Assembly: GCA_023230285.1 (NCBI GenBank)
Contig: JALNXP010000004.1
Location: 1-27,214 of the forward strand
Direction of reading: 5' to 3'
DNA: 27,214 bases
Origin: Bacteroidales bacterium
GTDB taxonomy: Bacteria > Bacteroidota > Bacteroidia > Bacteroidales > BM520
Below, in pieces: positions 10,301 to 19,507 of the stretch; position 1 is the first letter of the stretch, and each line of letters opens with the position of its first letter. The notes below the pieces were generated by a model. The model was not told where the DNA came from and did not search any database. It saw only the letters and a list, made by a program, of their open reading frames with translations. A program made the translations under genes and the position numbers.

Positions 10301-10413
10301 CTAAACAAACTTTGCAAAGCATAGTTGATAATTATGAAGGTGAAGACCTTAAACTTGAGGCAAAATCTAAATTGAAAGCGCTTGAGGCTTTAGATGAAAA
10401 TATTGATAATTGA
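7396..10413 (+). CDS. Large secreted tetratricopeptide-repeat protein
   Basis: A 1005-residue protein that begins with a signal peptide (MKLKSLVVILLLIIFGNQSFTQ, residues 1-22). The rest is almost entirely tandem TPR-like helical pairs of about 34-37 residues. Recurring unit features are A..[LY]YF.[AG].CY, [NG][YN]Y..A, a central Y-D/E-x-A-[LI] and [FY].KF[LI]...P; examples are SLYFLAVCYEKTGN, AYCYFKNNDFAKAIPYFEKA and AECYFFEEKYDSAQIYYRN. Such arrays usually act as protein-binding scaffolds, here in the periplasm or at the outer membrane, and resemble YbgF/BamD-type TPR stacks. The next gene encodes an outer-membrane barrel only 17 bases later, so the two products may form one complex. No enzyme domain is visible, and I cannot assign a specific function. 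Start chosen at ATG 7396 because it gives the signal peptide and follows the promoter. Confidence 0.9.
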   Translation: MKLKSLVVILLLIIFGNQSFTQNLSGEIQDNPSYIEACEIYNSGNYVAAMHLFEKLYASNTDEDNFSQKANSLYFLAVCYEKTGNVQSAEKYLYEFLDLYPESINNQSAKWELAGICFDKKNYKAALQLYENVNIFKLNAEEKEKFFFNKGYCYLKIDDLDNAASCFFEIKDNKSDIGKAAAYYYAHISFDKQNYESALQTFQKLVDDAEFGTTSTHYIVRILYVQGKYDEIISMADNIKLLKNKKNSAETEKIIADAYFQTGNYDKALPALLKTASSASRYQNYQIAYCYFKNNDFAKAIPYFEKATSTNDELGQNAFYHLGLCNLKTNNKKFAATAFREAHKLNYNEQIKENALFNYVNIVYETGFDPYNEAISALQQFIDDNPASQHLDDAYSFLANLYLSTKNYKNALNYIDKLDVKTPELKIAHQKITYSTALETFEAGKYEDAISMFRTSHKYGLDKTISASAAYWIAESYYKSGNYSAAIEEYKSFLKMPLAYDLDIYNNANYSLGYCYFKQKNYVDAEKFFRKFINSRTHSDKLLLSDAWNRVGDCYFIQHQYSQAVKSYNQTIELKTGKVDYAYYYKAVAYGATGNLDAKISTLQEFLKMSKTTSFRSNALFELANTYTLNENVNQAITTYKQVITDYPNTTFSVKSKQKIGLLYYAQNKYDNALSYLKDVVVSYPGTIEANESLASLKNIYIELNRVDDYMAFVNSSTNIVTSVSEADSMSFASAQNLFAARKYAEAKPILQNYIAVFHSGAFLPTVYFYLAECYFFEEKYDSAQIYYRNVTDSPKTMFTETAEIQSAKIYFYNQDYENSAKLYEKIIQQSDYDYVINEAKIALMRCYDELSEYDKLYSLSKEVINIPEIEAAVYEEAKLNIAHSQFGLGKYDTAYSEFLSFAEKYKTEKGAEAKYFCAFIDYLSDDYQKSEKEIFELVENYNSYDYWVARSFILLADVYVKTDNVFQAKQTLQSIVDNYEGEDLKLEAKSKLKALEALDENIDN

Positions 10414-10430
10414 TAAATTATAGTGTTATT

Positions 10431-12206
10431 ATGAAATACAGACCGGCAGTTATAGTCATTATGTTAATTGTTGTTTCAGCTAATTTATTTGCTCAAAAAT
10501 ATGATGAGCAGATAACTGTAGTAGCTCCTTTCGAACCATCTGTTTCAGATGCAAATAAAATCAGCTCGGAGCCGCAACAATTTTCAGTCGACATCGAAAA
10601 AAGTAATTTTGATTATATATATACCTCTTTCTTAGGGTCAACAGCTATGATAACACCTACAGGTATAGCTATTCTTGATGCAGGTAAATATAATGGTTTG
10701 AGTAAAAAACATATTTTTTATTCAAAGTTGGGCTTCGGCTCAAATTTGGAACCATTTGCCCATATCTGCGTTAATTCTATAAATAACGACAAATTGTCCG
10801 GCGGATTTAGTATATCGCATAACTCTGCATGGCGACAAATGGATGTGTTGGCTGATAATACATATAGCAATACAAATTTTGATATTTATGGTAATGCAAA
10901 AATAAAAAATACTTTATTGCAATTAGATGCTTATTATAAGCATAATATGCTGCACTATTTTGGATTGGATACTTCTTATGTCGCAACTGATATATTAGCA
11001 GATACCAATTTGAGCCAAACTTATCATCGTACAGGCGCAAAATTGACCATCACTAATATTAAAACTGCAAATTTTGCTTATGACGTTAGCGCAAAATATG
11101 ATTATCTGCAAGATGATTTTTATTATTCTCAACATGAATTTTCATTGCCGATGAATTTCACTTTTTTTACTAAATGGTTTGGCAAAAAAGTTCAAAATGA
11201 AAAATTAAATTTTAATCTTAATGCGAATTTTTGCTCTGTACAAGATGCAAATTATAGCAATCTTGTATATAATTTGTTCTTAATAGATTTTGAACCAAGT
11301 TATTCGTTGACAGTTGGAGCATTTTGCTTTAAACTCGGTGTTGATGTAGATTTTTATAACGATAAGTCGCAATCGACTGAGAATTATTTTAAGATACACC
11401 CTGCTGTCGAAATTAATACAACGGTAGTGCCCGATGCTTTTAGTTTGAGAATAGGTGCTAAAGGCGATGCACACAGAAATACAATCAGCTCTCTGTTTGA
11501 TGAATGTAAATATATAGCTCCGGCTTTGGTACTGCGTGATAATTATAATCAAAGATATAATCAATTTAAAGATAAAGATTATAATGTTTTCCCTACCACA
11601 GTTACCAATGAAGCTTATAATATCTATGCATTCTTTGATACACGTTTCGGCAATTTTATTAACTTTTCTACAGGAGTGGAATTTGTGAAAACAGAAAATA
11701 AAGCCTTCTTCCTGTCTAATGCTGTAGAGGTCAATAATGTTAAGGTTAACCAATTTGATGTGGTTTTTGATGATATAAACCAAACCATAATCTCGGCAGA
11801 TTTGACAATTTCCAATAATAAAAATCTGATATTCAGCCTTAACGGTAAATATTTTGTTAATCAATTAACAGATGGAGAAGATTTGAAATATCCGTATAAT
11901 CTTTTTGATTTTGAAATATATTCGTTGCTGAAATATACTTTTGGCAACGATAAAATTTCGGTTGGCTTACAGGGATTTTTGTTGGGACCAAGTGTTGATG
12001 TTGCTTGTTTTAGTCCTACAGCAGATTATGTTGAACGTCCTATTATGGGCGATATGGGAATTACTGGTTCTTATGCCATAAAAAAGAATATTGCGTTGTG
12101 GCTTAATCTGAATAATTTGCTACATTATAATAATAAGATGATGCTGTATTATGCGTATCCGGAGTATCCTGCCAATGTAATGGCCGGTGTGACTATTTCG
12201 CTGTAG
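10431..12206 (+). CDS. Putative outer-membrane beta-barrel protein (plug-less, TonB-receptor-like)
   Basis: A 591-residue protein with a signal peptide (residues 1-21, ending SANLFA) and then a short segment reading QITVVAPFEPSVSDANKI. A similar V-[VK]-x-[AP]-[FY]-E-P-[ST]-[VIL]-S-D-A motif is, as I recall, found at the N-terminus of Bacteroidota proteins loosely annotated as TonB-dependent receptors that lack a plug domain. The rest has alternating polar/aromatic strands (for example HIFYSKLGFGSN, SGGFSISHNSAW, LIFSLNGKYFVN) and ends in MAGVTISL, typical of a transmembrane barrel. No TonB box or plug is visible. The gene follows the TPR gene by 17 bases and precedes a terminator, so the two form an operon. 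Start at ATG 10431, since the upstream TTG at 10410 would add seven residues before the signal peptide. Function unknown. Confidence 0.82.
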   Translation: MKYRPAVIVIMLIVVSANLFAQKYDEQITVVAPFEPSVSDANKISSEPQQFSVDIEKSNFDYIYTSFLGSTAMITPTGIAILDAGKYNGLSKKHIFYSKLGFGSNLEPFAHICVNSINNDKLSGGFSISHNSAWRQMDVLADNTYSNTNFDIYGNAKIKNTLLQLDAYYKHNMLHYFGLDTSYVATDILADTNLSQTYHRTGAKLTITNIKTANFAYDVSAKYDYLQDDFYYSQHEFSLPMNFTFFTKWFGKKVQNEKLNFNLNANFCSVQDANYSNLVYNLFLIDFEPSYSLTVGAFCFKLGVDVDFYNDKSQSTENYFKIHPAVEINTTVVPDAFSLRIGAKGDAHRNTISSLFDECKYIAPALVLRDNYNQRYNQFKDKDYNVFPTTVTNEAYNIYAFFDTRFGNFINFSTGVEFVKTENKAFFLSNAVEVNNVKVNQFDVVFDDINQTIISADLTISNNKNLIFSLNGKYFVNQLTDGEDLKYPYNLFDFEIYSLLKYTFGNDKISVGLQGFLLGPSVDVACFSPTADYVERPIMGDMGITGSYAIKKNIALWLNLNNLLHYNNKMMLYYAYPEYPANVMAGVTISL

Positions 12207-12247
12207 AGTTCAATATAGTACTGATATTTTTTTGATAAATAATCGGT

Positions 12248-12288
12248 AAAAATGCACTTTTTGTTGTTTATAAAAAGTGCATTTTTTT
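12248..12288 (+). terminator. Rho-independent terminator of the TPR/barrel operon
   Basis: A perfect 15-base stem, AAAAATGCACTTTTT (12248-12262) with AAAAAGTGCATTTTT (12272-12286), has a 9-base loop, and its 3' arm runs into a seven-T tract (12282-12288). It lies 42 bases after the stop codon of the barrel gene and before the gyrB promoter. Confidence 0.88.
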
Positions 12289-12312
12289 GTGCTAAAAAAT
12301 TTATAAAAAAGC

Positions 12313-12343
12313 TTTTAAAATCAATAAAAAATATCTACCTTTG
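12313..12343 (+). promoter_or_regulatory. gyrB promoter
   Basis: TTTT at 12313-12316, a 19-base spacer, then TACCTTTG at 12336-12343, a full match to the Bacteroidota -7 element. It lies 32 bases before the gyrB ATG and after the upstream terminator, so gyrB is probably transcribed on its own. Confidence 0.7.
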
Positions 12344-12351
12344 CATATTAA

Positions 12352-14376
<2,025 letters not shown>

Positions 14377-14381
14377 ATATG

Positions 14382-15077
14382 CTATCTGCTGAATACGTAA
14401 CTTATAATGTTAGCACCCATCTTTAGAGCTTGTAAATGAGCTTCTTGCGTGTCGTTATGTACAGATGTGTGTTCCCAACCGTCTCCTAAATCACATTCGT
14501 AAGTGTAAAAACATATCAACCGACCTTCCCATATTAGTCCAAAACCCTGCGGTGGCTTGTTATCGTGTTCGTGTATCTTTGGTAAACCATCTGGAAATTT
14601 GTATTTGCTGTGATAAATAGGGTGCGTAAAAGGTAACTCTACAAATTCTAATTCAGGAAAAACCTTTTTCATCGCAACTCGTATGTGCTTGTCTAATCCG
14701 TAGTTGTCGTCAATGTGTAAGAAACCGCCTGATAATAAGTATGTCCTGAGATTTTGGGCTTCTTCATCATTGAACTGTATGTTGCCGTGACCTGTCAAAT
14801 GAACAAACGGATAAGCATAAATGTCAGTACTGCCGACCTCAACTGTCGCCGGCTCCGGATTTATTGTCGTGCCGAGATTTTCGTTGCAAAATTCTATTAA
14901 ATTTGGTAAAGATGTCGGATTTGCATACCAATCGCCTCCACCGGCATATTTTATCAACGCTATCTTTATCGTAGATTGCCCGTTTACTGTGACAACAGCC
15001 GTCATCAATATGCCAATTACTAAAATAATAGCTCTTACCTTTGAAGATATATATGTTTTGTTATATGATTTTTTCAT
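14382..15077 (-). CDS. Secreted DUF4159 domain protein
   Basis: A 231-residue protein with a positively charged start and a hydrophobic signal segment (about 14-32), then one DUF4159 domain over most of the length. Features typical of the family are KYAGGGDWYANP (43-54), the FVHLTGHGNI strand, the stretch LSGGFLHIDDNYG, ELPFTHPIYH, and a region rich in Trp, Cys and acidic residues (CFYTYECDLGDGWE). DUF4159 proteins are widespread in Bacteroidota and related phyla and resemble class I glutamine amidotransferase-like folds, but their substrate is unknown. The gene follows rsmE by 15 bases and converges on gyrB. Export to the periplasm is inferred from the signal segment. Family assignment is by recognition, without a search. 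Confidence 0.85.
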   Translation of the reverse strand: MKKSYNKTYISSKVRAIILVIGILMTAVVTVNGQSTIKIALIKYAGGGDWYANPTSLPNLIEFCNENLGTTINPEPATVEVGSTDIYAYPFVHLTGHGNIQFNDEEAQNLRTYLLSGGFLHIDDNYGLDKHIRVAMKKVFPELEFVELPFTHPIYHSKYKFPDGLPKIHEHDNKPPQGFGLIWEGRLICFYTYECDLGDGWEHTSVHNDTQEAHLQALKMGANIISYVFSR

Positions 15078-15092
15078 TATACTTGTTTTTTA

Positions 15093-15803
15093 TTACTCTT
15101 TATTCCTTTTGTATAATTTTAAAGCTGCTGCACTGCAACAAAATATGGCAGCAGTTTCAACTCTCAAAATGCTGTTGCCTAATTGTACTGCTTTATATCC
15201 GTGATTAATAGCCGTATCGACTTCTTTTTGCGAAAAATCACCTTCCGGTCCAATTAAAATAAGATTATATCCTTCTTTTATAGCATCATAATAGTATGGA
15301 GTGCCGAAATTATTGCAGTGCGCAATACATAAATTCCCGTTAAATTTTTTATCTATGAATTTGTTGAAAGTTGTCGGCTCATTTATTATAGGTAAATAAA
15401 TATTGCCCGATTGTTTCATCGCAGCAATTGCGACGTTTTTTAGTCGCTCTGTCTTAACAACTTTACGCTCAGAGTGTTCGCTTATAATAGGAGAAATTTC
15501 ATCAACGCCTATTTCTACACATTTTTCTACAATGAGTTCTATTTTTTCATTAGCTTTAGTCGGAGCGAAGGCAAGGTGAAAATAATAATTGTGACTACGA
15601 CTCTTTTTTTCTACAGATTTAATTGCTGCGCTACACGTTTTGTCAATGCTGATAATTTCTGTTTGATATAAGTTTCCCCGACCGTCAGTAATAGCAATGG
15701 TATCTCCAATCTTTTTGCGCAAAACTTTAATGATATGTTTGGATTCTTCTGCCGGAATATTGATTATATCATTTTGAATATCAGGATAATAGAATATTTC
15801 CAT
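15093..15803 (-). CDS. rsmE: 16S rRNA (uracil-1498-N3)-methyltransferase
   Basis: A 236-residue SPOUT-fold methyltransferase that uses S-adenosylmethionine to methylate N3 of U1498 in 16S rRNA. The N-terminal PUA-like domain contains the ESKHIIKVLRKKIGD stretch (20-34). The C-terminal knot region has IGPEGDFSQKEVD (184-196) and LGNSILRVETAA (208-219), the two diagnostic RsmE motifs that form the cofactor pocket. I chose ATG 15803, which begins at MEIFYYPDI as the family does. Reading further upstream in the same frame adds 17 residues from a GTG and then meets the TAA that ends the TatD gene. A promoter-like element lies at 15844-15851, upstream of this ATG. Confidence 0.95.
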   Translation of the reverse strand: MEIFYYPDIQNDIINIPAEESKHIIKVLRKKIGDTIAITDGRGNLYQTEIISIDKTCSAAIKSVEKKSRSHNYYFHLAFAPTKANEKIELIVEKCVEIGVDEISPIISEHSERKVVKTERLKNVAIAAMKQSGNIYLPIINEPTTFNKFIDKKFNGNLCIAHCNNFGTPYYYDAIKEGYNLILIGPEGDFSQKEVDTAINHGYKAVQLGNSILRVETAAIFCCSAAALKLYKRNKE

Positions 15804-15843
15804 GTTTTCTGATTTTTTTAATAAAAATATTTTTAGCGATTTG

Positions 15844-15851
15844 CAAATATA
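15844..15851 (-). promoter_or_regulatory. Possible promoter element for rsmE
   Basis: The minus strand reads TATATTTG, matching the Bacteroidota -7 element TAnnTTTG, 40 bases before the rsmE ATG and just after the TatD stop codon. No convincing TTTG lies 19-21 bases upstream. It supports the downstream rsmE start but could be chance in such AT-rich DNA. Confidence 0.4.
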
Positions 15852-15860
15852 CACGAAATC

Positions 15861-16478
15861 TTATATAACATCATCATCATCAGTTTCAAAATAGATATTA
15901 TTTTCTCCTAACATTTTTATTATTTCTCCTAATTTAGTGTCGTTTTTGGCTTTGATGTTAAAAGATAACTTGATGCCATGATTAGTTAATTGCTTGGCAA
16001 CTACTGAGTTACTTCTAAAACCGTGGATAATCCATTCTTGTGTCGGATTATATTCTTTGTGTAATTCTATAATTTGATTAAAAGATTTAACTGCGTGAAT
16101 AATAAGCGATTTATTGTATTCTATGCTTAGTAGAATTTGTTTTTTGAAAATAGTCATTTGTGCATCTATGTCAACATTTATGCACTTATCGAGACCACAT
16201 TCGCCTATAGCCAAGCATTTAGGGTGTTTGATAATCTGAATTATGGGGGCGAGCAGTTTGTTGTTGAAGAAGTTTTTGTCTTCTATAATTTCTTTATAGT
16301 CAGATAAATCCCATGGGTGTATACCTACGCTGATATATTTATTGTGGTTGAGTTCGGCTGTTTTGAGTTCTGAGAGATAGTTACCGGACAGAATATCGGC
16401 GGTACGTAAATTTTTTAAATATGATATATTCGTGTCGTTATAGTCGTGATGAGTGTGTATATCATTGATTTTAAACAT
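15861..16478 (-). CDS. TatD-like metal-dependent hydrolase (short, ends early)
   Basis: A 205-residue member of the TatD metal-dependent hydrolase (nuclease) family. The metal-site residues are present in order: H8 and H10 in DIHTHHDY, SVGIHPW (50-56), E93 in AIGECGLDK, H128 in IIHAVKS, H152 in WIIHGFR, and D200 in YFETD. Usual TatD proteins run to about 250-260 residues. Here only five residues follow the ETD motif, so the final helices are missing. The stop is a TAA in the same frame as the downstream rsmE, and the codons after it read DFVYICKS, which could be a remnant of the lost tail. It may be a short Bacteroidota-type TatD, a slightly truncated gene or a sequencing error. First gene of the TatD-RsmE-DUF4159 unit. 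Confidence 0.85.
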   Translation of the reverse strand: MFKINDIHTHHDYNDTNISYLKNLRTADILSGNYLSELKTAELNHNKYISVGIHPWDLSDYKEIIEDKNFFNNKLLAPIIQIIKHPKCLAIGECGLDKCINVDIDAQMTIFKKQILLSIEYNKSLIIHAVKSFNQIIELHKEYNPTQEWIIHGFRSNSVVAKQLTNHGIKLSFNIKAKNDTKLGEIIKMLGENNIYFETDDDDVI

Positions 16479-16494
16479 TATATTGAAATATTGT

Positions 16495-16545
16495 GAAAAT
16501 AAACAGACAACAGCAAACAGTGGCTAGCCTCTGTTTGCTGTTGTC
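16495..16545 (-). terminator. Terminator of the V-type ATPase operon
   Basis: A perfect 15-base stem, GACAACAGCAAACAG (16506-16520) with CTGTTTGCTGTTGTC (16531-16545), has a 10-base loop that itself contains the palindrome GGCTAGCC. On the minus strand it is followed by TGTTTATTTT. It begins 23 bases after the ntpK stop codon. Confidence 0.82.
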
Positions 16546-16568
16546 ACAATAATGTACTAAAAAGACAA

Positions 16569-17027
<459 letters not shown>

Positions 17028-17059
17028 TTAATTGTTAATATTTTGTTTTTATTTGTTTG

Positions 17060-18898
17060 TTAATTTTTAGATGTGTCGGCAAATGGTTTGTATTTTTTGC
17101 CGCCGCCGGTAAAACCGGAATTTTTATAAAATTCTACAAAAGTCAGACGCATAGGGTGGACAAAAGCACCTAATCCGGACATAAATATATTCATGGCATG
17201 TCCGATTACAAGTATAATAATCATCACTAATTGTTTGACGATGATTATATCAGGGCTGAGATTCATGGCTAAGTCGTTGAAAACGAAGCCCATAACAGAG
17301 CCGGAGATGCCGAGTGCGAATAAACGTATGTACGACAGCAAGTCACCGAGGAGACCTGTTATCATGTTATAAGTTCCCCATAAGCCTGAACCTATATTCC
17401 CAAAGATGAGTTTGACTATGTTCTTTCTACTTAAGTTATTGAGTAACAAGATACATATACCGCCAAGTGTACCACTGGTTATATATAAAATTTTGCTTAA
17501 TTCAGGAGTTATGATATTTTTAGATGATAGTACATAAGTGCTGCCGCAGCCAAGTATCAATATAAGCCAACCTATTGTAGATATGGCACTGCCGGGCTGT
17601 TTTTGTTTAAACATGTTGAACACTTTTATAATCATACCGAAAATAATCTGAAAAGCACCGATTATCAATGATGCGTAGAATAATTGGTTAGAATCAAGCA
17701 TAAATTCTTTAATAGCTACTACCCATTTCCATGGTTTTTCGATTAAAGGAATGCCAAACAGGTTGCCGCTGATGATGCCCATAACTGTGGTTGCTGTTCC
17801 CAAGAAGAATGCCAGCCATAAAATGCCTTTCATCTTTGGCTTAACGCGTTTCATCATCACTAAAGAAGCAAGGATAATTAACAATCCGTAGCCTGCATCG
17901 CCCAAGCATAATCCGAAGAAAAGCATGAAAAACGGTGCAAAAAACGGTGTCAAGTCTATTTCGCCATATTCAGGTAAGGTATATAACTCGCCGATAGGCT
18001 CGAATAAACGTGTAAACCAGTTGTTTTTCAGTAAGATAGGAACTTTCTCGTCTTTTTCCGGAACCCTTGACATGTATAAAACGTCATCTTGTAACAACAT
18101 CTCTTGCAACTTGTCTTCTTTTGCTTCCGGAACCCAGCCCTCAATCAACTTAACTTTATCGTCAGCAATACTCTCTGTGTCAAGTTTTACTTTTGAAAAG
18201 TCAAATTGCGTTTGTGCCACAGAACTTTCTTTTTCTAAAGATAGCTTGCTATCCTTTGCAAATGCAATATATTGCTGCTCAATATCAGATAGTTGCTTGT
18301 TAATGTCAGCTTCTTTAGCATTTAATTCCGAAAGTGATATTGCAGGCAACTTTACAGTGTCTGCGTCAATAGAAATTTTAGCTTCTTTAGTAACAGTGAC
18401 AAAAAAGCATGCTGTTGATGTTTGACTGACTACCATGGCGTTGAAATCTTCTTTCCAACTGTCTATAAAACTTTTGTGAGAACAGGTAAAAAAGTTGATA
18501 TGATAGCCTGTTTCAGCAATTTGCTTTATTCTTTTGTTGCTGAAATCGCCCCACGGAGTTAAAGTTTGTATGTCTTTTCTTACTGAGGCAAGTTCGTGGT
18601 TCAGATTATCTTCTTTACTGTTTATATCTTCAAGTTGTAACAGTAGAGTATTGTTGTCGACAGCAGTAGCCGGTTTAAATTCTCCGATGTTTTCTTTCTT
18701 TACTATTTTGTCGATAAACTTGGCAGCCGATTTATATCTTTTGAGAAGGTCTATCTGGCTTTCAAGTTTTTCGTTTATGGTACTTACAGTTGCTTTTTCA
18801 ACAATTTGTACAACACCGATTTCATGAAGTTTGTTCAAAAAGTTGTCATAATCTCCATAATATAACAGGAAGTCATATTTTTTCATTGGAAGTATCAT
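17060..18898 (-). CDS. ntpI: V-type ATPase subunit I (membrane stator, a-subunit homologue)
   Basis: A 612-residue subunit of the membrane sector. The N-terminal half (about 1-310) is soluble and partly coiled-coil, and would hold the peripheral stalks. The C-terminal half has several transmembrane helices from about 318, beginning with the FFAPFFMLFFGLCLGDAGYG segment. R525 in LLSYIRLFALG is the conserved arginine facing the rotor carboxylate, and the MSGLGAFVHPMRLTFVEFY tail is typical. The start codon overlaps the ntpD stop (ATGA, 18898-18895) and is preceded by a strong Shine-Dalgarno sequence inside ntpD, so translation is coupled. Five residues after the first Met there is a second ATG (MKKYDF), but the Shine-Dalgarno spacing favours the first. 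Confidence 0.95.
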   Translation of the reverse strand: MILPMKKYDFLLYYGDYDNFLNKLHEIGVVQIVEKATVSTINEKLESQIDLLKRYKSAAKFIDKIVKKENIGEFKPATAVDNNTLLLQLEDINSKEDNLNHELASVRKDIQTLTPWGDFSNKRIKQIAETGYHINFFTCSHKSFIDSWKEDFNAMVVSQTSTACFFVTVTKEAKISIDADTVKLPAISLSELNAKEADINKQLSDIEQQYIAFAKDSKLSLEKESSVAQTQFDFSKVKLDTESIADDKVKLIEGWVPEAKEDKLQEMLLQDDVLYMSRVPEKDEKVPILLKNNWFTRLFEPIGELYTLPEYGEIDLTPFFAPFFMLFFGLCLGDAGYGLLIILASLVMMKRVKPKMKGILWLAFFLGTATTVMGIISGNLFGIPLIEKPWKWVVAIKEFMLDSNQLFYASLIIGAFQIIFGMIIKVFNMFKQKQPGSAISTIGWLILILGCGSTYVLSSKNIITPELSKILYITSGTLGGICILLLNNLSRKNIVKLIFGNIGSGLWGTYNMITGLLGDLLSYIRLFALGISGSVMGFVFNDLAMNLSPDIIIVKQLVMIIILVIGHAMNIFMSGLGAFVHPMRLTFVEFYKNSGFTGGGKKYKPFADTSKN

Positions 18899-19497
18899 TC
18901 TTCGCCCTCCTTTCTTTGTTGTCTGTCTTTTACTATTTTTTGAGCAGACTTAGACAGGTTTTCTTCATCTTCTAAGAAGCGTTTAATTTTCAGAATGGCA
19001 TCTTCGAAGCCGGGAATTTGGACTTTTTCGTATAGATTGACTTTTTGTGTTGTCTTTTTTCTTGCATTTTCCAACATAGCCATTTTTTGCTTTACGACCT
19101 CATTTTCTATAGCTTTAGTAGCGAGGTCTTTCATAATGGAGATGCCGTCAGGGAACCATGCAGGGTTTGTGAAAAGACAATAGTTTTCTACATGAAAGTC
19201 TATTTTCTCTAAGACAGGAGTTTTCACGCCTGCGATTTTTTTGAATGACAGTTCCACGTCATTTATACGAAGCAGAGAGGTGTCAAATTCGTTCCATAGT
19301 CCAACTATGTTGGAATATGAAGCTACCTTATTCTCATATTCGGCGTTAAGCCTTTTCGCTTCATCTTTAGTCTTTTTAACTTCCAATCTAAGAGCTGATT
19401 CTTTGTTTTTTATTGTAGGCAGAGCGCTAACCCTGATTTTCAATTGCTTGTTCAGATCTTGCATGGAAGTTTTGTTATATTGATATTTTATAGCCAT
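18895..19497 (-). CDS. ntpD: V-type ATPase subunit D (central stalk)
   Basis: A 200-residue, highly charged, mostly helical protein that forms the central rotor shaft inside the A3B3 head. Two long amphipathic helices would make the coiled coil: about residues 10-75 (LRLEVKKTKDEAKRLNAEYE within) and about 115-190, with a short middle segment containing YCLFTNPAWFPDG. The N-terminal start AIKYQYNKTSMQDLNKQLKIR fits the family, which usually opens with a Thr- or Lys-rich helix ending L-x-x-[KR]. The 3' end encodes RKEGEE, and this stretch also contains the Shine-Dalgarno sequence for ntpI. It lies 10 bases after ntpB. Bacterial subunit D is usually about 200-215 residues, so the length is normal. 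Confidence 0.92.
   Translation of the reverse strand: MAIKYQYNKTSMQDLNKQLKIRVSALPTIKNKESALRLEVKKTKDEAKRLNAEYENKVASYSNIVGLWNEFDTSLLRINDVELSFKKIAGVKTPVLEKIDFHVENYCLFTNPAWFPDGISIMKDLATKAIENEVVKQKMAMLENARKKTTQKVNLYEKVQIPGFEDAILKIKRFLEDEENLSKSAQKIVKDRQQRKEGEE
18905..18913 (-). promoter_or_regulatory. Strong Shine-Dalgarno sequence for ntpI
   Basis: The minus strand reads AAAGGAGGG; its AGGAGG core ends 7 bases before the ntpI ATG and lies inside the last codons of ntpD. Such a full match is uncommon in Bacteroidota and sits at a 4-base gene overlap, which suggests reinitiation or coupled translation. Confidence 0.8.
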
Positions 19498-19507
19498 AAT
19501 TAATTAT

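Noticed and set aside
7396..10413. Repeated units in the TPR gene as a DNA-level repeat array or CRISPR-like element.
   Set aside because: The repetition is at protein level with divergent codons; there are no identical direct repeats with regular spacers.
11280..11864. A 194-residue open frame antisense to the barrel gene.
   Set aside because: Low-complexity Ile/Tyr/Cys-rich translation with no start context, fully inside a well-supported gene on the other strand.
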